From positions 1-6,540 of the forward strand of contig JAIRNB010000077.1 of assembly GCA_031258265.1 (NCBI GenBank): a stretch of DNA of 6,540 nt, in the 5' to 3' direction. The DNA is from Treponema sp. (GTDB lineage Bacteria > Spirochaetota > Spirochaetia > Treponematales > Breznakiellaceae). A program made the position numbers and the translations under genes. Positions 1 to 5,899 of the stretch are shown here, piece by piece. The notes under the pieces are model-generated. The model was not told where the DNA came from and made no database searches. It worked only from the letters and a program-made list of their open reading frames with translations. The stretch's first letter is position 1. The number at the start of each line of letters is the position of its first letter.

Positions 1-947
1 CCTCATTTGCCTCCGGCGCCGATGTGGGCTGGCTGCCCCAGATGGAAGCTTCGGGTTTCGTGTTCAAAAACAAGGATGGCAAAGAGCAGGACTGTCTTGT
101 TACGTTGAAAGAGTACGGCCTCAATTCCCTGCGCCTCCGTTCCTGGGTTAATCCATCGGATGATCCCAGGCGGGGACACTGTTCTACCGGAGAAACCCTG
201 GCCATGGCCCTGCGCGGAAAAAAGCTGGGCTTTAGGATCATGATCGACTTTCACTATGGAGATTCCTGGTGCGATCCCGGCAATCAGAAAAAACCGGCTG
301 CCTGGAGGGGCCTCTCCTTCGATAAGCTTACTGAGGCTTTGTCGGACTACACCAGGGGGGCGATGAAAACATTTTTGGATGGGGGTTTTATCCCCGACTG
401 GGTTCAGTTGGGGAACGAAACAAATCCCGGCATGCTGTTACCCGACGGAAGCGCCGAAAATTTCTCCAAGCTTACGGCCCTTTACAATGCGGGGCACGAT
501 GCGGTAAAGGAAGTTTCACCGGCCACTAAAACTATTATCCACCTGGCGGAGGGCAATAACACGGAATTTTGCCGGAACTACTTTGATCAACTTGCCAAAA
601 ACGGCTGCCGTTATGATATGATTGGCCTTTCATACTATCCCTGGTGGCTCAAAAAGAAAAACGCGGAGGTCATCGGCGATCTGGCCCTTTCCCTGCGGCT
701 GCTGCCTGAACGCTTCAACAAAGACATCATGGTTGTGGAAACAGGCGGCGTGGATGAGGAAGAGGAGGAAAGCCGCGATCTGCTGCTCAGCGTCATCGAA
801 ACCTGCAGTTCCTCGCCGCGCTGCAAGGGGATTTTCTATTGGGAACCGGAGGGGGCAAAAATTTGGAGCGCTTACAATTTAAGCGCCTGGCGGGCGGACG
901 GGACGCCCACCAGGGCAATGGATGCGTACCTGAGTATTAAAATGTAA
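1..947 (+). CDS. Arabinogalactan endo-beta-1,4-galactanase, GH53 (5' partial)
   Basis: Glycoside hydrolase family 53 enzyme, which cleaves beta-1,4-galactosidic bonds in the galactan side chains of pectin (type I arabinogalactan), normally outside the cytoplasm. The reading frame is open from the first complete codon at position 3. It begins with the family's N-terminal block SFASGADVGWLPQMEASG, so only a signal peptide and a few residues should be missing. The GTG at 24 is the Val inside GADV, not a start. The acid/base Glu lies in LGNETNPGML (codon 417-419) and the nucleophile Glu in VVETGG (codon 738-740), the two glutamates expected of a clan GH-A TIM barrel. Other family blocks are LRSWVNP, FHYGDSWCDPG and SYYPWW. 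The visible ~314 residues approximate a single catalytic domain without C-terminal binding modules. The sugar-binding protein gene follows 72 nt downstream, which suggests a shared role in galactan use. Family assignment is firm; the exact substrate is inferred. Confidence 0.93.
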   Translation, partial: SFASGADVGWLPQMEASGFVFKNKDGKEQDCLVTLKEYGLNSLRLRSWVNPSDDPRRGHCSTGETLAMALRGKKLGFRIMIDFHYGDSWCDPGNQKKPAAWRGLSFDKLTEALSDYTRGAMKTFLDGGFIPDWVQLGNETNPGMLLPDGSAENFSKLTALYNAGHDAVKEVSPATKTIIHLAEGNNTEFCRNYFDQLAKNGCRYDMIGLSYYPWWLKKKNAEVIGDLALSLRLLPERFNKDIMVVETGGVDEEEEESRDLLLSVIETCSSSPRCKGIFYWEPEGAKIWSAYNLSAWRADGTPTRAMDAYLSIKM

Positions 948-948
948 T

Positions 949-963
949 CCCTTCGTTGAAGGG
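949..963 (+). other. Small perfect hairpin after the galactanase stop
   Basis: CCCTTC and GAAGGG form a 6-bp perfect stem around the loop GTT, starting 2 nt after the TAA of the galactanase gene. The sequence that follows is CTAAACAA, with no T-run, so it does not read as an intrinsic terminator. A 3'-end stabilising or processing hairpin is possible. Short stems like this also arise by chance. Confidence 0.4.
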
Positions 964-971
964 CTAAACAA

Positions 972-996
972 CCAGGGCGTAGGATCTGTGCCCTGG
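972..996 (+). other. Hairpin just upstream of the binding-protein RBS
   Basis: CCAGGGC (972-978) pairs perfectly with GCCCTGG (990-996) around an 11-nt loop. The stem ends 9 nt before the Shine-Dalgarno sequence AAGGAG (1006-1011) of the binding-protein gene. There is no T-run after it. It could protect the 5' end of a processed message, which would help an abundant binding protein be made in excess over the genes around it. That role is inference. Confidence 0.4.
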
Positions 997-1019
997 AGGC
1001 AAAGCAAGGAGAGATCGTT

Positions 1020-2573
1020 ATGAAGCGACTAAGAGGTTTTGCGTTACTGCTGATGGTAATCGCGGGAGCGCCGGTTTTTGGGGGCGGCAGGAGGGCTGCG
1101 GAAAGTTCCGGCGGCTCGGATACATCCAAAGCCGTACATCTGGTGGGTTATCTTTTGGGGGAAGAACTGGTAGGCATGCCCGATGTGATGAAGGCCCTCA
1201 ATGAAAAGCTAAAAAAGGACATCAACGCCACCATGGAAATTCGCTACATTGGCTGGGGGGATCTGTCTTCCAAGTATCCCCTGGTGCTGGCCTCCGGGGA
1301 TCTGGACTGGATTTACACCGCCCCCTGGGCCTATTACAGCCAGGAAGCGGGCAAGGGCGCCTTTAAGGAACTTACCCAGGATATGATCAAGACCTACATG
1401 CCCCGGCACTTCGCGGCCCTGGACAGCGTTGCTTATAAACAGGCGGAGGTAACGGTAAACGGCAGGAAGGGAATCTACATGATCCCCACCTCCACCCCGG
1501 ACCGGAAATGCGGTTCTATCCTTATCCGTAAGGATCTGCGCCTTAAATACGGAGTTCCGGAGATTCGGCGGTTTTCCGACATTGAAGCCTACCTGGAGGC
1601 GATAAAGAAAAACGAACCCAGCATGACGCCCATGATGCTGGATAACACCTATGACATCAAACGGCCTTGGGGAGACATGATGACGGAGCGGGGGCTGTAC
1701 ATTGAGGATGTGTACTCTGCCACCGGTTCCGGTTTGAATATCGGTTATGATATTCAGGATTCCGGCGGCAGGATTCGTAACATCTTTGACCCGGAGTACC
1801 GGGGCGCCGCGGTAGAAATTGCCGGGAAAGTTAAAAGCTGGTACGACAAGGGTTACATCAATTCCGATGCCTTCGGGAATACGGTCCGTTCCAAGGAAGC
1901 GTTCTCCCAGGGCAAGAGCGCCGTGGCTTTTGGAAATTCCATCGACCTCCAGTCGAACATGGCGACTGCGGTGGACAACGGCTGGGATGTGGAAATAATT
2001 CCCATTGTCAGCCCCGACCGTAAGGCCGCCCGGGACGCTTATACCAATAACGGCGTTGCCATCGCGGCTAATTCCAGAAACGTTGAACGGACTCTTATGG
2101 CTTTGGATCTCCTGATGCAGGAAAAAAGTTATGTGCTGCTGGACTACTTCGGCGTTGAGGGGAAAAATTATGTGTTGACTTCGGACGGCAAAATAAGCAT
2201 GCCCCCGGGAGTTACCAACGATACGAATACCTATCCCCCCGATGCGGCGGGTTTTTGGTTTGTCTCCAAGGATCTGCAGCCGCCCCTGGCAAGCTGGACC
2301 GACAGCTATATCGCCCACCGCCAGGAGCTGGGCAGCATCCTGATAAACGACGCGCTGAAAGGTTTCCAGATCAACAAGGACCCCATAAAAACCGAGGAAG
2401 CCAACTGCGCCAACGTGTTTGCCCAGTACGGGCAGCCGTTTTTCCTGGGCGCGGTAAAGGATGTAAACGCGGCCTTCGCGGAGCTGGAACGGAATGCCAG
2501 AACCGCGGGCTACGATAAGTGCGTCGATGCGGCCCGTTCCCAGATGGCCGCTTTTGTGCAGTCCCTGAAATAA
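1020..2573 (+). CDS. ABC transporter extracellular sugar-binding protein (LipO/DUF3502 type)
   Basis: Extracytoplasmic solute-binding protein of an ABC importer, probably for oligosaccharides. The 517 residues begin with a Sec signal: basic MKRLRG, hydrophobic residues 7-20, and a plausible cleavage after VFG at 21, leaving GGRRAAESSGG. No lipobox cysteine exists (the first Cys is far downstream in DRKCGS), so it should be a free periplasmic protein rather than a lipoprotein. The segments IRYIGWGDLSSKYPLVLASG and DWIYTAPWAYYSQEAGKGAF match the N-lobe of LipO-like binding proteins. The last ~140 residues (GVEGKNYVLTSDGK, KDPIKTEEANCANVFAQYG, then AFAELERNARTAGYDK) match the C-terminal DUF3502 pattern, as recalled from family knowledge. 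The start ATG has AAGGAG 8 nt upstream. No permease or ATPase gene lies in the window; they could be upstream of the galactanase or elsewhere. Galactan-derived ligand is inferred only from the neighbouring GH53 gene. Confidence 0.88.
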   Translation: MKRLRGFALLLMVIAGAPVFGGGRRAAESSGGSDTSKAVHLVGYLLGEELVGMPDVMKALNEKLKKDINATMEIRYIGWGDLSSKYPLVLASGDLDWIYTAPWAYYSQEAGKGAFKELTQDMIKTYMPRHFAALDSVAYKQAEVTVNGRKGIYMIPTSTPDRKCGSILIRKDLRLKYGVPEIRRFSDIEAYLEAIKKNEPSMTPMMLDNTYDIKRPWGDMMTERGLYIEDVYSATGSGLNIGYDIQDSGGRIRNIFDPEYRGAAVEIAGKVKSWYDKGYINSDAFGNTVRSKEAFSQGKSAVAFGNSIDLQSNMATAVDNGWDVEIIPIVSPDRKAARDAYTNNGVAIAANSRNVERTLMALDLLMQEKSYVLLDYFGVEGKNYVLTSDGKISMPPGVTNDTNTYPPDAAGFWFVSKDLQPPLASWTDSYIAHRQELGSILINDALKGFQINKDPIKTEEANCANVFAQYGQPFFLGAVKDVNAAFAELERNARTAGYDKCVDAARSQMAAFVQSLK

Positions 2574-2596
2574 AAAAACGGCGAAACAAAGGCCGG

Positions 2597-2668
2597 GGCC
2601 GGAGCGGGGCAGCGTTAGCTGCCTTCGCGGAGCCCCGCAAAGCCCGGTTCCCGCCGCAGGCGGGAACC
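2597..2668. repeat. Palindromic intergenic repeat, copy A
   Basis: A structured element in the gap between the binding-protein and dehydratase genes. It contains a 12-nt block GGCCGGAGCGGG (2597-2608) and a 28-nt block (2626-2653, starting CGCGGAGCCCCGC). Both recur perfectly, as reverse complements and in matching order, at 5766-5814. Between them lies a hairpin GCAGC-GTTA-GCTGC (2609-2622), nested in a possible GCGGGGC/GCCCCGC stem (2604-2610 with 2632-2638). The 3' part folds into a perfect 10-bp hairpin, GGTTCCCGCC/GGCGGGAACC with loop GCA (2646-2668). It is followed by A-rich rather than T-rich sequence, so it is not a standard terminator for + strand transcripts. The look is that of a REP/BIME-like interspersed element. 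Confidence 0.75.
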
Positions 2669-2694
2669 CAAAATCCCAAAACAAAATCCGCCGC

Positions 2695-2723
2695 TTGCAT
2701 TGTACCCTGATATTAGTTTTACT
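2695..2723 (+). promoter_or_regulatory. Weak candidate sigma-70 promoter for the sugar-acid cluster
   Basis: TTGCAT (2695-2700) resembles a -35 box. After 17 nt, TTTACT (2718-2723) matches 4 of 6 positions of TATAAT. The local drop in GC between the repeat and the gene fits a promoter region. TATAAA at 2729-2734 is a better -10 match, but it would start transcription inside the Shine-Dalgarno sequence and lacks a -35 at the right distance. Low confidence: the cluster could also be read through from upstream. Confidence 0.25.
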
Positions 2724-2734
2724 GTTTGTATAAA

Positions 2735-2742
2735 AAGGAGGA
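2735..2742 (+). promoter_or_regulatory. Ribosome binding site fixing the dehydratase start
   Basis: AAGGAGGA lies 5 nt (from GGAGG) upstream of the ATG at 2747. The frame is open back to a TTG at 2726, but that longer form would translate the Shine-Dalgarno sequence itself (as KKED). The ATG form begins MKIT, like E. coli DgoD. The start is therefore 2747. Confidence 0.85.
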
Positions 2743-2746
2743 CGGT

Positions 2747-3865
2747 ATGAAGATCACCAGCATGGAATCTTTTTTTGTAAAACCCCGCTGGCACTTCCTC
2801 AAGGTAAGCACCGATGAGGGAATCTGCGGCTGGGGGGAGCCTATTGTGGAAGGCCGGGCCCGGACCGTAGCCATGGCGGTTAAGGAACTGGAACCGGTTC
2901 TTACCGGGCAAAACCCCCTGGAGATAGAGCGGATATGGACGGAAATTTACCGGGGAACTTTTTACCGGGGGGGTCCGGTCCTGGTTTCCGCCCTGTCGGG
3001 TATCGACCAGGCCCTGTGGGACATCAAGGGGAAATACCACGGGGTGCCGGTCTACGCCCTTCTGGGGGGGCCCACCCGTAAGCGGGTCCGTACCTATGCC
3101 CATCTCCGGGGCGCTACCATTGATGAGACCATTGCCAACGCGAAAAAGTCTGTGGAGGAGGGTTTTACGGTTTTTAAGACCGGGCCGGTGGACGGACCTA
3201 TCCGCCCCTTGGACACCTGGGAGACCATGGACAAGGCGGTGGAACGGGTGGGCCGCCTGCGGGAAGCCCTGCCCAAATATGTGGACCTGGCCCTGGATTT
3301 TCACGGCCGTTTTACCCCCGCCATGTCCATCAGGTTAATCCGGGAACTGGAACAGTTCCGGCTTATGTTTGTGGAGGAACCGGTGCAGTGCGAAAATGTG
3401 GACGCCCTGGTCACGGTGGCCCGTTCCACCTGTATTCCCATTGCCACGGGGGAGCGGCTTTTTACCCGCTGGGGTTTCCGGGAGGTCCTGGAGAAACAGG
3501 CCGCTTCGGTGCTGCAGCCCGATCTCTGCCATGCGGGGGGAATTACCGAGGTGCGGAAGATTGCCGCCATGGCGGAGGTTTATTACGCGCAGATTGCCCC
3601 CCACAATCCCCTGGGGCCCATATCCCTGGCGGCGGGCCTGCAGGTGGCGGCGTCGATTCCGAATTTCCTCTGCCAGGAGCAGGTTTCCCTGGGGGAGGGG
3701 TATTTGAAGGAACCCTTTAAGATACGGGAGGGCCACATCGATCTTCCGCAAAAACCGGGGCTGGGCATAGAGGTGGACGAGGATTATGTCCGGGAAATGG
3801 CATACCCCGGGGACTGGGATTCCCCCCGGTACTACAACGACGACGGGTCCTTTACCGAGTGGTAG
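2747..3865 (+). CDS. dgoD: D-galactonate dehydratase-like enolase superfamily enzyme
   Basis: Mandelate racemase/muconate lactonizing enzyme family member of 372 residues. D-galactonate dehydratase converts D-galactonate to 2-keto-3-deoxy-D-galactonate in the cytoplasm with Mg2+. The N-terminal capping region (residues 1-120) carries PRWHFLKVSTDEGICGWGEP, then EGRARTV and YRGGPVLVSALSGIDQALWD, nearly the E. coli DgoD pattern. In the barrel, the metal ligands are D184 (LDFHGR), E210 (VEEPV) and E236 (TGERL), and the acid/base histidines are H186 and H286 (APHNPLGP). These sit one residue on from the positions I recall for E. coli DgoD (183/209/235, 185/285). The C-terminus KPGLGIEVDE and the final SFTEW also match. 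Other sugar-acid dehydratases of this superfamily are the main alternative, but the HGR and APH-PLGP context favours galactonate. It heads a cluster with an SDR and a DHDPS-family gene. No dgoK- or dgoA-type gene is visible. An 8-nt tandem repeat straddles the stop codon. Confidence 0.87.
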   Translation: MKITSMESFFVKPRWHFLKVSTDEGICGWGEPIVEGRARTVAMAVKELEPVLTGQNPLEIERIWTEIYRGTFYRGGPVLVSALSGIDQALWDIKGKYHGVPVYALLGGPTRKRVRTYAHLRGATIDETIANAKKSVEEGFTVFKTGPVDGPIRPLDTWETMDKAVERVGRLREALPKYVDLALDFHGRFTPAMSIRLIRELEQFRLMFVEEPVQCENVDALVTVARSTCIPIATGERLFTRWGFREVLEKQAASVLQPDLCHAGGITEVRKIAAMAEVYYAQIAPHNPLGPISLAAGLQVAASIPNFLCQEQVSLGEGYLKEPFKIREGHIDLPQKPGLGIEVDEDYVREMAYPGDWDSPRYYNDDGSFTEW

Positions 3866-3888
3866 AGTGGTAGATTAGCAGAATGGTA
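3857..3888. repeat. Four imperfect tandem 8-nt units across the dehydratase stop codon
   Basis: Consecutive octamers GAGTGGTA, GAGTGGTA, GATTAGCA and GAATGGTA run from inside the last codons of the dehydratase gene into the intergenic gap. The first two are identical; the others differ at two or three positions. The in-frame stop TAG (3863-3865) spans the first junction. Loss of one of the two identical units would leave the C-terminus SFTEW and the stop unchanged, so the repeat could vary in number at no cost to the protein. Slipped-strand duplication is the likely origin. Confidence 0.55.
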
Positions 3889-3938
3889 AATCGAATCGTT
3901 AAGCGGCTGCCCCGGCGGCGGGGGGAAGGAGGGCTGTT

Positions 3939-4763
3939 ATGAATAAGGTGGCGCTGGTAACCGGCGCGGGCTCCGGCCTGGGCCGGGGCATAGCCCGGAC
4001 CCTGGTAAACGCGGGTTACGACATCGGCATCCACACCGGTTCCAGCGAGGAACGGGCCCGGTCACTGGCGGCGGAACTTGCCGGGGAAAGCGGCAGGCGG
4101 GCGGAGGTCTTTGTGGCGGACTTTTCCAGGCCGGGGGGAGCGGAGCGGCTCTTTGAATCCTTTGCCGGGGTCTTTGATCGCCTGGATATTTTTGTAAACA
4201 ACGCCGGAGTCACCATGGGGGAACGGATCATAAACATGACGGAGGAACTATGGGACACGATCAACAACATCAACTGGCGGAACGCCTTTTTCTGCGTTAA
4301 AGAAGCGGCAAAACTGATGATCGCCCGTAAAATTTCCGGCAGCATGGTTTTGATTTCTTCAAACCAGCATAACAGTATTGGCGGCAATGTTCCCTATGCC
4401 CTGGTTAAAGATTCCCTGGTAAAGTTGACGGCCCATGCCGCCATGCAGTTTGCCCGTTACGGTATAAGGGTGAACTGTATCGCCCCCGGCTGGGTCAATA
4501 CCGGGGAAAAACGGATGGAAGGCTGGTTCGACAGTTCCGTGAAGGAAATACCCCTGCACCGCTGGGTAGAACCCGCGGAAATAGGCCGCTGGATACTTTT
4601 CCTTAATGGCCCGGACGCGGCGTCCCTTACGGGGCAGACCATAGAACTTGACGGCGGGGTGCGGCTTATGACCGGGAGACCGGAGTATTACTGTTCACCG
4701 GAAGAACCGCCCCGGAAAAACGCCAACGACACGGAAAGATCCCGGCGGGAAAAAAAGGAGTAA
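3939..4763 (+). CDS. Short-chain dehydrogenase/reductase (SDR), candidate sugar dehydrogenase
   Basis: Classical SDR of 274 residues, a cytoplasmic NAD(P)-dependent oxidoreductase. The Rossmann nucleotide site is TGAGSGLGRGIA (residues ~8-19), the structural NNAG follows strand beta-4 (DIFVNNAGVT), and the active site has Y153 and K157 (YALVK) with Ser140/141 (LISSNQ). The region VNCIAPGWVNT and the end TGQTIELDGG are standard for the FabG/glucose-dehydrogenase-like branch. ATG is preceded by AAGGAGGG (3926-3933) with 5 nt spacing. After the normal SDR end there is an unusual hydrophilic tail of ~28 residues (RPEYYCSPEEPP to SRREKKE), whose last codons also form the next gene's Shine-Dalgarno sequence. 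Position beside a galactonate dehydratase makes galactose 1-dehydrogenase, or oxidation/reduction of a keto-deoxy sugar acid (KduD-like), plausible. Substrate cannot be read from an SDR sequence. Confidence 0.9.
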   Translation: MNKVALVTGAGSGLGRGIARTLVNAGYDIGIHTGSSEERARSLAAELAGESGRRAEVFVADFSRPGGAERLFESFAGVFDRLDIFVNNAGVTMGERIINMTEELWDTINNINWRNAFFCVKEAAKLMIARKISGSMVLISSNQHNSIGGNVPYALVKDSLVKLTAHAAMQFARYGIRVNCIAPGWVNTGEKRMEGWFDSSVKEIPLHRWVEPAEIGRWILFLNGPDAASLTGQTIELDGGVRLMTGRPEYYCSPEEPPRKNANDTERSRREKKE

Positions 4764-4768
4764 AACCC

Positions 4769-5677
4769 ATGAATTTCGATTTACACAGGGCCCGGGGGTC
4801 CAGCGCCATTCCCATGACCCCCTTTACGGAACAGGACCGGATCGACGAGGAGGTCTTGGCAAGGGAAATAGAATTTATTGTCCGCTGCGGTTCCACATCG
4901 ATCACCACGCCGGTAATGGTAAGCGAATTTGAAAACCTCAGTGAATCGGAACGGAAGCTTATGATTAGGATTCCCTGCCAGGTAGCGGGGGGACGGCTTG
5001 CCGTTATCGCCAATGTGGCGGCCCCCTGCAGCCCCCAGGCGGTAGAGTACGCCAAGTATGCAGAGGACTGCGGCGCCAGCGCGGTAATCGCCATGCCCCC
5101 CTCGGGGGTAAGCTTCGATTTTATCCGGGACTACTTTCAAAAAATTTCTGCCGCCCTAAAAATCCCGGTGATGATACAAAACCACTCCATGGCGGGAACC
5201 ATGCTTTCCCCCGCCCAGATCATCCGGCTCTGCGAAGAAATAGAAAACGTCAAATGGGTAAAACAGGAAGTGGTTCCCGGCCCGGTTTCCATCAGCGCCC
5301 TAAAAGCGGCCGCCAGTCCCGCCCTGGAGGGGATCATGTCCGGCTATGGCAGCCAGTACGCCCCGCTGGACTACGCCAGGGGCGCCATCGCGTCGATACA
5401 CGCCTGCGAGTGGGCGGATCTGGTACAGCAGGTCTGGGACCTGTTTTTCAGCGGCAAAGAAAAAGAAGGCCGGGAACTCCACTACCGGATTCTCCCCGCC
5501 CTGCAGCTTGAGGGAATCCTGGGGATGCGCTACGCAAAACAGGTGATGATCCGCCGGGGGGTATTCAAGAACACGATCATGCGGAAGGCCGCCCCCGAAC
5601 TCTCGGAGGACGACATGAAGGAGATAGACCGGATATTCGAGCTGGTCTCCCCCTGGATGAAGGATATTAAACTTTGA
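4769..5677 (+). CDS. DHDPS/NanA-family Schiff-base lyase with atypical active site
   Basis: Member of the dihydrodipicolinate synthase / N-acetylneuraminate lyase family (302 residues, usual length ~290-310), a TIM barrel in which a lysine forms a Schiff base with a 2-keto acid. The N-terminus SSAIPMTPFTEQDRID is typical (TPF..DG.ID in relatives). The Schiff-base Lys is K165 in NVKWVKQE. Two canonical motifs are altered: GTTGE is replaced by PVMVSE (residues 48-53, keeping only the Glu), and the catalytic Tyr in PVxxYN is Gln137 (IPVMIQNHSMAG). It is therefore unlikely to be the lysine-pathway DapA. From the neighbouring galactonate dehydratase, aldol cleavage or dehydration of 2-keto-3-deoxygalactonate is the best guess. 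The gene starts 5 nt after the SDR stop, and its AAGGAG (4755-4760) lies inside the SDR gene, which indicates translational coupling. Confidence 0.88.
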   Translation: MNFDLHRARGSSAIPMTPFTEQDRIDEEVLAREIEFIVRCGSTSITTPVMVSEFENLSESERKLMIRIPCQVAGGRLAVIANVAAPCSPQAVEYAKYAEDCGASAVIAMPPSGVSFDFIRDYFQKISAALKIPVMIQNHSMAGTMLSPAQIIRLCEEIENVKWVKQEVVPGPVSISALKAAASPALEGIMSGYGSQYAPLDYARGAIASIHACEWADLVQQVWDLFFSGKEKEGRELHYRILPALQLEGILGMRYAKQVMIRRGVFKNTIMRKAAPELSEDDMKEIDRIFELVSPWMKDIKL

Positions 5678-5684
5678 GGCCCCG

Positions 5685-5741
5685 CCGGTATATCACCGGT
5701 ATGTCGCCAGTATCTTTGTTAGTTCCGGTAATTTTTATTTT
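5685..5741 (+). terminator. Possible weak terminator after the sugar-acid cluster
   Basis: Three copies of CCGGTA (5685, 5696 and 5725) follow the lyase stop. ACCGG (5695-5699) can pair with CCGGT (5725-5729, 25-nt loop), and CCGGT (5685-5689) can pair with ACCGG (5695-5699, 5-nt loop). The last copy is followed by AATTTTTATTTT (5730-5741). The stem is only 5 bp, so intrinsic termination here would be inefficient. The T-rich stretch could instead be part of a promoter, but I find no matched -35/-10 pair. Confidence 0.25.
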
Positions 5742-5748
5742 GGGCGCA

Positions 5749-5837
5749 TTCCCGGCGCTTCGCACCGGGAACCGGGCTTTGCGGGGCTCCGCGGGTCCCT
5801 TACCCGCTCCGGCCTCCTCGTCCCGCCGCAGGCGGGA
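5749..5837. repeat. Palindromic intergenic repeat, copy B (inverted relative to copy A)
   Basis: Positions 5766-5793 are the perfect reverse complement of 2626-2653 (28 nt), and 5803-5814 (CCCGCTCCGGCC) of 2597-2608. The 9 nt between the two blocks differ from copy A, yet still allow a hairpin, GCGGGT/ACCCGC with loop CCCTT (5791-5807). One edge forms TTCCCGG/CCGGGAA (5749-5755 with 5765-5771). The other edge carries TCCCGCC-GCA-GGCGGGA (5821-5837), a 17-nt hairpin also present at 2649-2665. That hairpin adjoins the 28-nt block in copy A but lies beyond the 12-nt block here, so the modules are arranged differently. This looks like a composite REP/BIME-like interspersed element. Confidence 0.75.
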
Positions 5838-5844
5838 CTGCGGT

Positions 5845-5895
5845 GGCGCGCTCCGCGCCCCCTACAATCCCTTGCGCGCGCAAACTTCGTTTGCG
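5845..5895. repeat. Tight cluster of GC-rich palindromes
   Basis: Three near-contiguous palindromes: GGCGCG-CTC-CGCGCC (5845-5859), the self-complementary TTGCGCGCGCAA (5872-5883), and CGCAAAC-TTC-GTTTGCG (5879-5895), which overlaps the second. The last two are mutually exclusive folds sharing CGCAA. Together with copy B this makes an almost unbroken run of stems from 5749 to 5895. No coding signal is convincing on either strand here. It is probably a continuation of the same repeat element. Confidence 0.6.
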
Positions 5896-5899
5896 GCCC

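Noticed and set aside
24..947. GTG at 24 as the galactanase start
   Set aside because: It encodes the Val of the conserved GADVxWLPQ block, and the frame stays open with family-like residues to the window edge, so the gene is truncated by the window rather than starting here.
1209..2684. 491-codon minus-strand open frame
   Set aside because: It is antisense to the well-supported binding-protein gene, its translation lacks recognisable domains, and it probably stays open because of the codon bias of the + strand gene.
2726..2746. TTG start 7 codons upstream of the dehydratase ATG
   Set aside because: It would place the strong AAGGAGG site inside the coding sequence. The ATG form has proper spacing and begins MKIT like E. 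coli DgoD.
2615..3304. 229-codon minus-strand open frame
   Set aside because: It lies over the repeat and the dehydratase gene, whose + strand protein has a full set of active-site residues. No family pattern is seen in the antisense translation.
3857..3900. tRNA-like words (AGTGGTAGAG, ATCGAATC) after the dehydratase gene
   Set aside because: They resemble D-arm and T-arm sequences, but no acceptor stem, anticodon arm or correct spacing can be drawn. The D-arm-like word is explained by the octamer repeat.
5749..5895. CRISPR array
   Set aside because: There are palindromes but no regularly spaced identical direct repeats with unique spacers.
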